From the IMG/VR virus record IMGVR_UViG_3300010885_024721, positions 1-21,636 of that record: a DNA stretch of 21,636 nucleotides; one strand, 5' to 3'. Positions 1 through 6,420 of this stretch are shown here, piece by piece. The position numbers and the translations under genes were made by a program. The stretch comes from a virus. Position 1 is the first letter of the stretch. Each line of letters begins with the position of its first letter. The notes under the pieces were generated by a model, which was not told the origin of the DNA, did not search any database, and worked only from the letters and a program-made list of their open reading frames with translations.

Positions 1-216
1 TGGCAACTCATCTTTTAACTTTGGATCGTAGTAATAGAAATACATACGTCCAATTATAGTATTCGTTTTAAGTCGTTCCTTGTCGTTTAGGAGCGCTTGG
101 CGAGTTGGTTTCAAGTCTTTAATCTTAGACCTTAACCAATCTCTTGCGGCAGTAGTCCTAGGTTCATAACCCGATTTTGCAAGCTGTTGTTTTATTCGTT
201 CTATTAGATATGCCAT
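1..216 (-). CDS. Conserved phage protein, N-terminal part (runs off left edge)
   Basis: The first 72 codons of a leftward gene are visible, starting at the ATG at 216-214. The reading frame is open to the window edge. The N-terminus is basic and helical (MAYLIERIKQQLAKSGYEPR), followed by an Arg/Lys-rich stretch and a Tyr-rich segment (GRMYFYYYDPK, about residues 56-66). The start is firm because an in-frame TAG lies at 222-220 and no earlier start is possible. There is no Shine-Dalgarno sequence directly before it. Instead a seven-codon leader ORF stops 7 bases upstream. I do not recognise a function. In T4, genes 3 and 2 (tail completion, DNA end protection) lie next to gene 4, so a role in virion completion is possible, but this rests on position only. 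Confidence 0.8.
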   Translation of the reverse strand, partial: MAYLIERIKQQLAKSGYEPRTTAARDWLRSKIKDLKPTRQALLNDKERLKTNTIIGRMYFYYYDPKLKDELP

Positions 217-220
217 TGTC

Positions 221-228
221 TATTTATG
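221..228 (-). promoter_or_regulatory. Possible late-promoter -10 motif (CATAAATA)
   Basis: CATAAATA on the minus strand differs by one base from the T4 late promoter box TATAAATA. It overlaps the stop codon of the leader ORF and ends only 4 bases before the ATG at 216. A transcript from it would be nearly leaderless, so it may be a chance match in AT-rich DNA. Confidence 0.3.
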
Positions 229-247
229 TCAGTAAATTAAACCTCAT
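224..247 (-). other. Possible seven-codon leader ORF before the leftmost gene
   Basis: On the minus strand an ATG at 247-245 opens a seven-codon frame (MRFNLLT) ending in TAA at 226-224. It has a good ribosome site (GAAGGT, 257-252) about six bases upstream. The next gene's ATG (216) lies 7 bases after this stop and has no ribosome site of its own, so termination and re-initiation could deliver ribosomes to it. This is inferred from spacing only. The ORF is short enough to arise by chance. Confidence 0.35.
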
Positions 248-300
248 TATTACCTTCAAAATTTGATATTTTCTTATAAGTATCGGTGTCCGCTTTGAAA

Positions 301-747
301 TTAGATACCTAGCTCCTTCTCAGTCATAATCATGAATTTCCAACCATGTTCCTGACAGAAGATATCCGCAGCTTTCCACTTCTCTTGATTTACAACATAA
401 GTTGCAGCCTCACGGATATATCGTTGAGTTTTCTTCTTTTGAATGGGCATTTTGGTTTGCTCTAACGGTTTCACTTCAATAATATAAGTCATTACGGAAC
501 CGTCTTTTTGTTTAATTTTAGCAATGAAGTCTGGAAAATAGCGATGCATCCTATTGTCCAGCGGTGATTTATATGGTATCGGCAGTTCTTCAGATGCCCA
601 CCAAATCACGTTTGGATGTTCATCCAGCCACTTCATAACACGCACTTCCCATGTAGAACGATAGATGATGTTATCTGCATCACCATTGTATTTCTTTGGA
701 TTTTTGGGTTGGAACCGACCCTTATAGGTTTTCTTACCGAATGTCAT
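301..747 (-). CDS. 4: Head completion protein gp4 with TnsA-like endonuclease signature
   Basis: This 148-residue protein matches T4 gp4 (also called gp50/gp65) in length and layout. That protein acts late in head maturation, before head and tail join. The N-terminus has the family's basic pattern (YKGRFQPKNPKKY), followed by YRSTWE. The acidic residues of a TnsA-type nuclease fold are present and in order: Glu34 in STWE, Asp73 in RYFPDF, and Glu91-Val-Lys93 in IIEVKP. The catalytic set therefore looks intact. The gene points left, divergent from the baseplate genes that start at 781. In T4, gene 4 reads in the same direction as gene 53. Its ATG (747-745) shares bases with a rightward TATAAATA box, so the two transcription units meet within a few bases. 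There is no clear ribosome site upstream of the ATG. Identity is strong from motif and context; the cleavage activity is inferred from the fold. Confidence 0.88.
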   Translation of the reverse strand: MTFGKKTYKGRFQPKNPKKYNGDADNIIYRSTWEVRVMKWLDEHPNVIWWASEELPIPYKSPLDNRMHRYFPDFIAKIKQKDGSVMTYIIEVKPLEQTKMPIQKKKTQRYIREAATYVVNQEKWKAADIFCQEHGWKFMIMTEKELGI

Positions 748-754
748 ATAAATA
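747..754 (+). promoter_or_regulatory. T4-type late promoter (TATAAATA) for the baseplate operon
   Basis: This is an exact match to the T4 late -10 box TATAAATA, which needs no -35 element and is read by the gp55 sigma factor. It ends 26 bases before the ATG at 781, leaving room for a leader that carries an AGGA ribosome site at 771-774. It is the most convincing promoter in the window and would start the rightward structural operon. Confidence 0.7.
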
Positions 755-780
755 TCTAGTAAACTTTTATAGGAATCTCA

Positions 781-2037
781 ATGGGACTTTTTAACCTTCT
801 TGGTGGTGGCATCAGCTTCGGTACTAGTGCTCGAACTGGAAATAGTGTTTTGACTGGTGATTCAAAATATCAAAGCAATTTGCTTAAATATCCAATCGAT
901 TTGGGTTCGGCTGATAAAGGTCATTATATACTTATAAACATTAATGAGCAAACTTTTACATCATTTCCTGGCACTAGAGCTGGATCGGATTTACCTTCAG
1001 TATTAGCAAATAGAAAATCAATCGCTCAACAAAATGGTGGATATGATACTGCTGCAGGATTAGCTAATGCATCAAAAATTGCACAAGGTGCGGTAGATGC
1101 GGTAGTTTCATCACCTATTGGCCAAGCAATTAAGACGTATACTGCACCAATTGTTAATGTTTTGGGTCCCTTAATTCCAAATGTAGCTAAAGAAGGTGCT
1201 GCTGGTGTGGGTGATGGTTTAAAACAATTTCTTGGCAACGTAGATGCTAATATTGGTGTAAGAACCATCAGTAGAATAACTGATACAATTGCTCTTTATA
1301 TGCCAAGTAGTCTAAATTTTGCATACAATCAGGGATATAGTGATTTGAGGCCTGGTGGTACCGGTTATCAAACTGCACTTTCGGTTTTAAATTCTGCATC
1401 TGATACTTATAAAAGTGGTGGTGATAAAAATACTACAAGAGCAATGATGAGTAATCTTTCACCATTTATTTTAAACACTTTACTTCAAGGTGCTGGTCCC
1501 GTTGGTCAAATTTTGTTTACTGCTGGAAGTGGTGGTAAAGTTCAAAATCCAATGCTTGAATTATTATATTCTTCACCAGAATTTAGAACATTTCAATTTG
1601 ATTTTTTAATGTTTCCAAGATCCGAACAAGAAGCATTAGAAGTTCAAAATATTATTAATAAATTAAGATTTCATCAAGCACCAGAATTAGTTAAAAATAG
1701 TGGTGGTTATTTTTTATATCCTCCTTCCGAATTTGATATCTCCTTTTATTACAACGGCCAAGTCAATCCAAATATACCAAAAATTTCAACTTGTGTTTTA
1801 ACAAATATAACAACAGATTATGCACCAGGTGGTTTTGCTACATATGAAGTTGAGGGTGAACCTTTTGCTGATGTGGGTAGAACCGGTATGCCAGTTGGCA
1901 TTCGTTTGAGTTTATCATTTAAAGAAACTGAATACTTGGTCAAAGGAAGTCCTTTATTAGGTGTTGCTAATAGATTTTCTGCTGATGCAGGTATTGCTGC
2001 TACTCAAAGAGAACTTACTGACCAAAATATACTTTAA
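781..2037 (+). CDS. Baseplate tail-tube cap/initiator-like protein (gp48/gp54 type)
   Basis: This 418-residue protein is the first gene after the late promoter, with AGGA at 771-774 before the ATG. Its N-terminus is Gly-rich (GLFNLLGGGISFG). The middle contains YMPSSLNFAYNQGYSD, and the C-terminal 160 residues hold the most telling block: FDFLMFPRSEQEALEVQNIINKL, then PELVKN, a FLYPPSEFDISF strand and ISTCVLTNITTDYAPGG. That pattern (a MxPR motif, a helix, then strands ending in an L-F-E segment, here LSLSFKETEYL) fits the T4 gp48/gp54 family. Those tube-like baseplate proteins cap the hub and start polymerisation of the gp19 tail tube. I cannot separate gp48 from gp54 by eye. Length and position beside gp53 and the hub fit either. 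The alanine-rich centre (residues 90-150) is not recognised. Confidence 0.7.
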   Translation: MGLFNLLGGGISFGTSARTGNSVLTGDSKYQSNLLKYPIDLGSADKGHYILININEQTFTSFPGTRAGSDLPSVLANRKSIAQQNGGYDTAAGLANASKIAQGAVDAVVSSPIGQAIKTYTAPIVNVLGPLIPNVAKEGAAGVGDGLKQFLGNVDANIGVRTISRITDTIALYMPSSLNFAYNQGYSDLRPGGTGYQTALSVLNSASDTYKSGGDKNTTRAMMSNLSPFILNTLLQGAGPVGQILFTAGSGGKVQNPMLELLYSSPEFRTFQFDFLMFPRSEQEALEVQNIINKLRFHQAPELVKNSGGYFLYPPSEFDISFYYNGQVNPNIPKISTCVLTNITTDYAPGGFATYEVEGEPFADVGRTGMPVGIRLSLSFKETEYLVKGSPLLGVANRFSADAGIAATQRELTDQNIL

Positions 2038-2040
2038 TCT

Positions 2041-2685
2041 ATGGCAAAATACTTTAGCAAATTTCCTAAAACTTATTATACTTTAGCGAATACTACTTAT
2101 AGTATTGATGTTGTTACAAACATCATATCCCGTTTTTCGCTTGAACAATCATTCAAAGACAATACATCAATTTATGAAAAATATAGTATTCAAGAAAGTG
2201 ATACACCAGAAATCATAGCATCAAAAATTTATGATTCACCTGAACGCCATTGGATTGTTTTGATGATGAATGATATTGTTGATCCTCAATATGATTGGCC
2301 ATTAGAATATAGAACACTAACAGCATTTATTAATGACAAATATACGGCAAATGCAAACACAGCTGCCGGTCAAACCGGTTTAATGTGGGCTCAAGAAAAT
2401 ACACATTCATATTATTCTGTTGAAAAAAGAACAACAATAAGAACAGGTGATTATTCTGAAAAGAAAGTTCGTGTTGACGCTAATACATATGCCAATGTAG
2501 TTACATCATCAACTAATAAAATACTTAATGATGGGAATGAAATTAAAATTGACACATCTAAAGAATCAATATCGTATTACACATATGAAATTGATGAGAA
2601 TGAAACAAAAAGGCAAATTAAAATTTTGAAACCAGAATTTGCTTATGCTCTTGAACAAGAGTTGAAAGTTGTATTTACCACATGA
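2041..2685 (+). CDS. 53: Baseplate wedge subunit gp53
   Basis: This 214-residue protein carries the signature of gp53, the wedge component that holds neighbouring wedges around the hub. The signature is the block at residues 50-90: DTPEIIASKIYDSPERHW, then IVLMMNDIVDPQYDWPL. This LysM-like stretch with His-Trp followed by an aromatic-Asp-Trp-Pro-Leu motif is diagnostic of the family. The N-terminus (KYFSKFPKTYYT) also fits. The C-terminal part (residues 100-214) is Lys/Thr-rich and less conserved. The gene starts three bases after the previous stop and its last codons overlap the next gene by four bases (ATGA). It is therefore probably translated as part of one operon with the 781 and 2682 genes. 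Confidence 0.92.
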   Translation: MAKYFSKFPKTYYTLANTTYSIDVVTNIISRFSLEQSFKDNTSIYEKYSIQESDTPEIIASKIYDSPERHWIVLMMNDIVDPQYDWPLEYRTLTAFINDKYTANANTAAGQTGLMWAQENTHSYYSVEKRTTIRTGDYSEKKVRVDANTYANVVTSSTNKILNDGNEIKIDTSKESISYYTYEIDENETKRQIKILKPEFAYALEQELKVVFTT

Positions 2686-4016
2686 GTCTTAATCTAACAC
2701 AAGCAACTCAATTTAAGATAAAGGATTTAACACTTATCACAAAATTGGGCAGCGTAAATATTACAGGTGTCTATCAAGAAATAAACATATATGATAGTAT
2801 GTTTATGCCTTGTGTTCGTGGTGATATTTTAATCCAAGATGCAATTGGTTTATGTAATAAACTTGTATTGGATGGTAGTGAATACATTTCAATGGAAATC
2901 ACAAAAGGTGAAGAATCTGAAAGTGATGCAACAACATTTAAAAAAACATTTAGAATTTACAAATTAAGTGGAAGAGAAAACATAAATCAAAATTCTGAAA
3001 TTTATGTTTTATATTTTGCTTCAGATGAAATGGTATATTCAGAACAACAAAAAATAAATCAATCATTTACTGGTGCATATAGTGATATTGTTAATGTCGT
3101 TTTAAGAAATTATCTTTCGGTTCCTAACAATAGAATAAACAAAATAGGAACAACAAAAGGTGTGCATACTGTGGTTATTCCAGGTTTATCACCATTTGAC
3201 ACAATGGAATGGTTGTGTAAGAAAGCAATTGATTTCGAATCTTTGCCTAACTTTTTGTTTTTTGAAAACAAGTATGGCTATAATTTTGTTTCATTATCAG
3301 AATTAATTCAAAAACCACCAATAATGAATATTAATTTTGAACCAAAAAACCTTCCTACGTCTGGCAGTAAGGAGTTTTATGGTGCTCGTGAAGCTAAAAT
3401 AGTTAGTTCAAACGATTTGATTGAAAATATAAAAAATGGTGTTTATGCAGGTAAATTTATTGGCATAGACCCACTAACAAGAAAAGTTAGTATTAACAAA
3501 ATAGATTTTCAACAGACATATGGCAAAACACAATCACATTTAAACAAGTATCCAAATTTTACAGGTGCTGTTAATAAAGATGGCCTTGATTCAGCACAGA
3601 TGTTTGATTCTAAAGTTTCATTGTATGCGTTTCAATCTTTTCGTGGTGCATCACCTTGGATTAAAAAAAATGATCCGAAAACAGGAATAATTATTAATGA
3701 CACTCATGCATATGTGTTTCAAAGAGCTCCTATATTCACAAACTTGTTACAAACAACAATACATTTGAATTTACCTGGTAATTTTGGTATCACATCTGGT
3801 TCTGTAATTAATTTAACTATGCCAGTAAAGTCAATAAAACCAGACGCTGGTGAAGCTATCGATGAAACCTTGAGTGGTAAATATATAGTTACAGCAGCAA
3901 GACAAATGATTAAAGGTGATATGCACGAAACAATTATTGAAGTAGCCACAGATTCTACAAATAGACCTTTCTTTAAACGATTAACAGATGAGTTGCTAAC
4001 AGCAACATTAATGTGA
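2682..4016 (+). CDS. Baseplate central hub protein, gp27-like
   Basis: This 444-residue protein sits between gp53 and the gp5 OB-fold gene. Its length is comparable to T4 gp27 (391 residues), which forms the trimeric hub that carries gp5. The first 75 residues form a beta-rich block (KLGSVNITGVYQEINIYDS, GDILIQDAIG) like the tube-type domains of hub proteins. A second part, around residues 165-210, reads GLSPFDTMEWLCKKAIDFE then NFLFFENKYGYNFVS. This is the pattern seen in gp27, Mu gp44 and gpD-type hub proteins: a helix that ends in a double-aromatic strand and a Gly turn. The C-terminal quarter (TIHLNLPGNFGITSGSVINL, GKYIVTAAR) again looks like a hub OB or tube domain. It overlaps the upstream gene by four bases and the downstream ATG by one. 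The identity comes from motif pattern plus context, not from a close sequence match. Confidence 0.75.
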   Translation: MSLNLTQATQFKIKDLTLITKLGSVNITGVYQEINIYDSMFMPCVRGDILIQDAIGLCNKLVLDGSEYISMEITKGEESESDATTFKKTFRIYKLSGRENINQNSEIYVLYFASDEMVYSEQQKINQSFTGAYSDIVNVVLRNYLSVPNNRINKIGTTKGVHTVVIPGLSPFDTMEWLCKKAIDFESLPNFLFFENKYGYNFVSLSELIQKPPIMNINFEPKNLPTSGSKEFYGAREAKIVSSNDLIENIKNGVYAGKFIGIDPLTRKVSINKIDFQQTYGKTQSHLNKYPNFTGAVNKDGLDSAQMFDSKVSLYAFQSFRGASPWIKKNDPKTGIIINDTHAYVFQRAPIFTNLLQTTIHLNLPGNFGITSGSVINLTMPVKSIKPDAGEAIDETLSGKYIVTAARQMIKGDMHETIIEVATDSTNRPFFKRLTDELLTATLM

Positions 4017-4312
4017 TGAATACAAATTTTGCAGGTAAAAATGGATTTATATGGTGGGTTGGTGTTGTGGAAAACCGTGTTGATCCAATGGCTGTTGGCC
4101 GTTGTCAAGTTCGTATTTTTGGATGGCACAATGAAAATTCAATTATATTACCAACAGAGAAATTACCTTGGGCTCAAGCCTTAATACCACTTAACAATTC
4201 AAAGAATTTCTCTGCACCAAGAGTTGGTGATTGGGTTCTTGGATTTTTTATGGATGGTGAGCAAGCTCAAATTCCCGTTATGATGGGTGTTTTACCAGGA
4301 CTAAAACCATGA
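4016..4312 (+). CDS. 5: Baseplate hub spike protein gp5, OB-fold domain only
   Basis: This 98-residue protein corresponds to the N-terminal OB-fold of T4 gp5, which sits on gp27 and joins it to the spike. The matches are close: FIWWVGVVENRVDPMAVGRC recalls T4's FVGVVEDRMDPLKLGR, LPTEKLPW is nearly identical to IPTEKLPW, and RVGDWVLGFFMDG resembles the final OB strand. The whole protein is this one domain, whereas T4 gp5 is 575 residues with lysozyme and beta-helix domains attached. I chose the ATG at 4016, which overlaps the upstream TGA by one base (TGATG). A GTG at 4013 in the same frame is a weaker alternative. The TGA stop at 4310-4312 is followed in the same frame by a TAA at 4322-4324, directly before the next gene's ATG. 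Confidence 0.88.
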   Translation: MNTNFAGKNGFIWWVGVVENRVDPMAVGRCQVRIFGWHNENSIILPTEKLPWAQALIPLNNSKNFSAPRVGDWVLGFFMDGEQAQIPVMMGVLPGLKP

Positions 4313-4324
4313 GGAATAATTTAA

Positions 4325-5506
4325 ATGGCTGAACTCATACCAATTGTTGCAGGCGCAGGTAACAGCGAGCTTGCCAGCCGTCTGGTCGTAGGAGAGGCAG
4401 ACCCTCCGGCGATTGTTCCGGTTGTAGAACCGATTGTGGTTGCTGTGGCTCCAGGTGCAACCAGTCCATTTGGTGGTACAGCCTTCAACAATGCAACTGC
4501 ACAAACTCCTACACCTGTGGATCCAGGTGCTAACACACCGTTTGGTGGTACAGTTTTCAACAATTCAATGAACGCTGCTGTAACTTCGATAAGGTCTGGC
4601 GTTGTAGTTCAAGATGCTGTTTTTGATGTAAGAAAGGCTGGCATAATTGTTATTAGTAATGGAAACATTAAAGAAAATGCACCGCCCGTATGTGTTCGCA
4701 CAGGTGATGCACCACAATCTGGAGAACCATCAAACACTCCAGGTACTTCTTATGGTAAGATTAACAATACCTGTATTGATGAAACAAATAAAAAACGGTC
4801 ACACGTTTGCGATTTTATTTCTGAGATGCAAAAAAATATTGCTTTGAAGGCCTACACTAAAGCTATTGGTGCAGCTATAAGAGAATCTATTAAAAAAATA
4901 ATGAAATTTTTAGGTTTAAGTGATAGAACAGGTAAATTTTCATATGTTATAAGCAGATTAAGAGCTTTTGCGGCTGAACTAAGAAGAATCAATAGAGAAA
5001 TTATACAACCAATTATTGATTTTGAAAGATATGTTTTAGCTTACATCACAAAACTTCGTGCTTTCATACAATGGCTTTTAAGTTTGCCAGCTGCTCTATT
5101 AGCACTACTTGCTGATTGTTTAGCGAGAGTATTAAAGTTAATTAGAAGTGTTTTTAGTGATATAATATCAGAAGCAACAAGTGGTGGTGATAAAACTAGT
5201 GAATTTTCAGAATTGATTGCGGCCGCCAAAGATGCGGCTAAAGCAACTGGAGAAACAATAAAAAAGGTTGTGGAGGCTACAACATTAGCAGTTGAAATTC
5301 CTATTGCTGCAACAGCTGGATTAATAGTTCCTGTTAGTCAATCTGAATTGAATGCTGCCAATACCACAATACAACAATTTAGTGCCTCGAGCCCTTCTTT
5401 ATCGGATATAGAAACTGCTGACCAAAATAAATTATCACAGTTTGGATATCCCGATAGAAACTATTTGAATGACCAACTTATGACATTAACGAAACCGGCA
5501 ATATAA
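4325..5506 (+). CDS. Helical, partly hydrophobic protein in the gp5 lysozyme position; function unknown
   Basis: This 393-residue protein lies between the OB-fold and beta-helix parts of the spike, where T4 gp5 has its lysozyme. No lysozyme motif is visible. Residues 28-43 are Pro/Val-rich (PPAIVPVVEPIVVAVAP), followed by two copies of a PGAxxPFGGTxFNN unit 24 residues apart (about 43-56 and 67-80). Residues 90-165 include four strands and three cysteines (123, 150, 162). Residues 170-285 are strongly helical and basic, with a hydrophobic stretch at 246-263 (AFIQWLLSLPAALLALLA). A second apolar segment lies at 317-337. The tail is polar. A GAGG ribosome site (4311-4314) precedes the ATG. The protein could be a hub plug, a tape-measure partner or a membrane-active tip component. 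None of these is established. It is probably a virion component because of its location. Confidence 0.85.
   Translation: MAELIPIVAGAGNSELASRLVVGEADPPAIVPVVEPIVVAVAPGATSPFGGTAFNNATAQTPTPVDPGANTPFGGTVFNNSMNAAVTSIRSGVVVQDAVFDVRKAGIIVISNGNIKENAPPVCVRTGDAPQSGEPSNTPGTSYGKINNTCIDETNKKRSHVCDFISEMQKNIALKAYTKAIGAAIRESIKKIMKFLGLSDRTGKFSYVISRLRAFAAELRRINREIIQPIIDFERYVLAYITKLRAFIQWLLSLPAALLALLADCLARVLKLIRSVFSDIISEATSGGDKTSEFSELIAAAKDAAKATGETIKKVVEATTLAVEIPIAATAGLIVPVSQSELNAANTTIQQFSASSPSLSDIETADQNKLSQFGYPDRNYLNDQLMTLTKPAI
4451..4564 (+). repeat. Two-copy tandem coding repeat, 72-base period
   Basis: CCAGGTGC...TTTGGTGGTACAG...TTCAACAAT occurs at 4451-4492 and again at 4523-4564. It encodes PGATSPFGGTAFNN and PGANTPFGGTVFNN. 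The copies differ at several third positions, so the repeat is not recent. It lies in a stretch that is G+C-richer than its surroundings. Confidence 0.85.
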
Positions 5507-5507
5507 T

Positions 5508-6398
5508 ATGGCAACAACACCAGAATTAGGAAACGTACCCAGCCTCGCAATTGATGCGGGTTGGACAGAACCAGAATCAGCTGCAAACACATCTTATCAG
5601 CCGCTTTATCCTTATAATGATGCAAAACAAACTGAGAGTGGACATCTATTTGAAATGGATGATACACCTACCCGTGAACGTATTCGTTTACAACACGGTA
5701 AAAGTTTAACCTTTTTTGAAATGCATCCTAATGGTGACCAAGTCCATAAAGTATTCGGTGATGATTATGAAATTACAATTAAAAATAAATGCGTTTTAAT
5801 TCAAGGACGTTGTAGTGTAACCGTTATCGGTGATTGCAATATGGAAGTTCGTGGTGATTATAATCTAGATGTAAAAGGTGATTATAATTTACAAGTTGCT
5901 GGTAAAATGAAAACCCGTGTCAAAGGTGATATAAGGATTTCTGGTGATGAATATGTTGCAATTACCGCAGATGAAAATATTGGTGGTACCATGTATCTCG
6001 GTGCTGCTGACAATATCACAATTGGTTCAGATATGAATCTTAAAGGTTCAATGGATGTGGATGGCACAGTTACTTGTGATACACTTATTGCTGATGGTGA
6101 TTTACAGTATGATGCGGTTGGAAATATTATTGGAGGTGGCGGTGTTTTTGCTGGACCATTTGGTTTTGTTTCAGTAAAAGGTGGTTTATCATTGGGTATT
6201 CCAATAGCAGTACCTGGCTCTGTTTTTGCTGTGGGTTCTGGAACATTTGGTATTAAAGTTTTTGCGCCTTATGTTTCATCATTGTATAGTTCAACAATTA
6301 TTGGTGGTGCGATATGGCAATCTGATATACTTAACTATGTTAAACGATTGATACATAGACCAGCTGGTACTGGTGAAATTAAAGCATCTGTGGCTTAA
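5508..6398 (+). CDS. Spike beta-helix protein, equivalent to gp5 C-terminal domain (gp5C)
   Basis: This 296-residue protein supplies the membrane-puncturing needle. Residues 44-92 (SGHLFEMDDTPTRERIRLQHG, FFEMHPNGDQVHKVFGDDYEI) are the conserved stretch that leads into the prism in gp5 and VgrG proteins. Next comes a run with valine and glycine at a strict period of eight: Gly100, 108, 116, 124, 132 and 140, with Val106, 114, 122, 130 and 138. This is the T4 gp5C octapeptide VxGxxxxx and predicts a trimeric three-stranded beta-helix. Residues 141-200 continue as a looser helix. Residues 203-260 are Gly-rich and hydrophobic (IIGGGGVFAGPFGF), and the end is basic and helical. T4 makes gp5C by cleaving gp5; here it is a separate gene, one base after the preceding stop. 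No PAAR-type tip gene (T4 gp5.4) follows. Confidence 0.88.
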   Translation: MATTPELGNVPSLAIDAGWTEPESAANTSYQPLYPYNDAKQTESGHLFEMDDTPTRERIRLQHGKSLTFFEMHPNGDQVHKVFGDDYEITIKNKCVLIQGRCSVTVIGDCNMEVRGDYNLDVKGDYNLQVAGKMKTRVKGDIRISGDEYVAITADENIGGTMYLGAADNITIGSDMNLKGSMDVDGTVTCDTLIADGDLQYDAVGNIIGGGGVFAGPFGFVSVKGGLSLGIPIAVPGSVFAVGSGTFGIKVFAPYVSSLYSSTIIGGAIWQSDILNYVKRLIHRPAGTGEIKASVA

Positions 6399-6420
6399 TT
6401 TATTATGAAAAGGAAATAAA

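Noticed and set aside
217-300. Terminator in the gap after gene 4
   Set aside because: Only a short palindrome (CTTATAAG) is visible, with no stable G+C stem.
764-771. TATAAAAG on the minus strand as a firm promoter for gene 4
   Set aside because: It has two mismatches to TATAAATA in AT-rich DNA; mentioned only as a possibility.
1026-1268. Long reading frames opposite the structural genes (also 10925-11278, 12897-13118, 17904-18146)
   Set aside because: They mirror the codon pattern of the rightward genes, have no ribosome sites or recognisable content, and lie wholly inside well-supported genes.
4013-4015. GTG start for the OB-fold gene
   Set aside because: The ATG three bases later gives a standard TGATG overlap and costs only one residue.
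4419-4432. Short inverted repeat CGGTT-GTAG-AACCG that could be a hairpin
   Set aside because: The stem is only five pairs, lies inside a coding region and has no T-run, so it is not a credible terminator or riboregulator.
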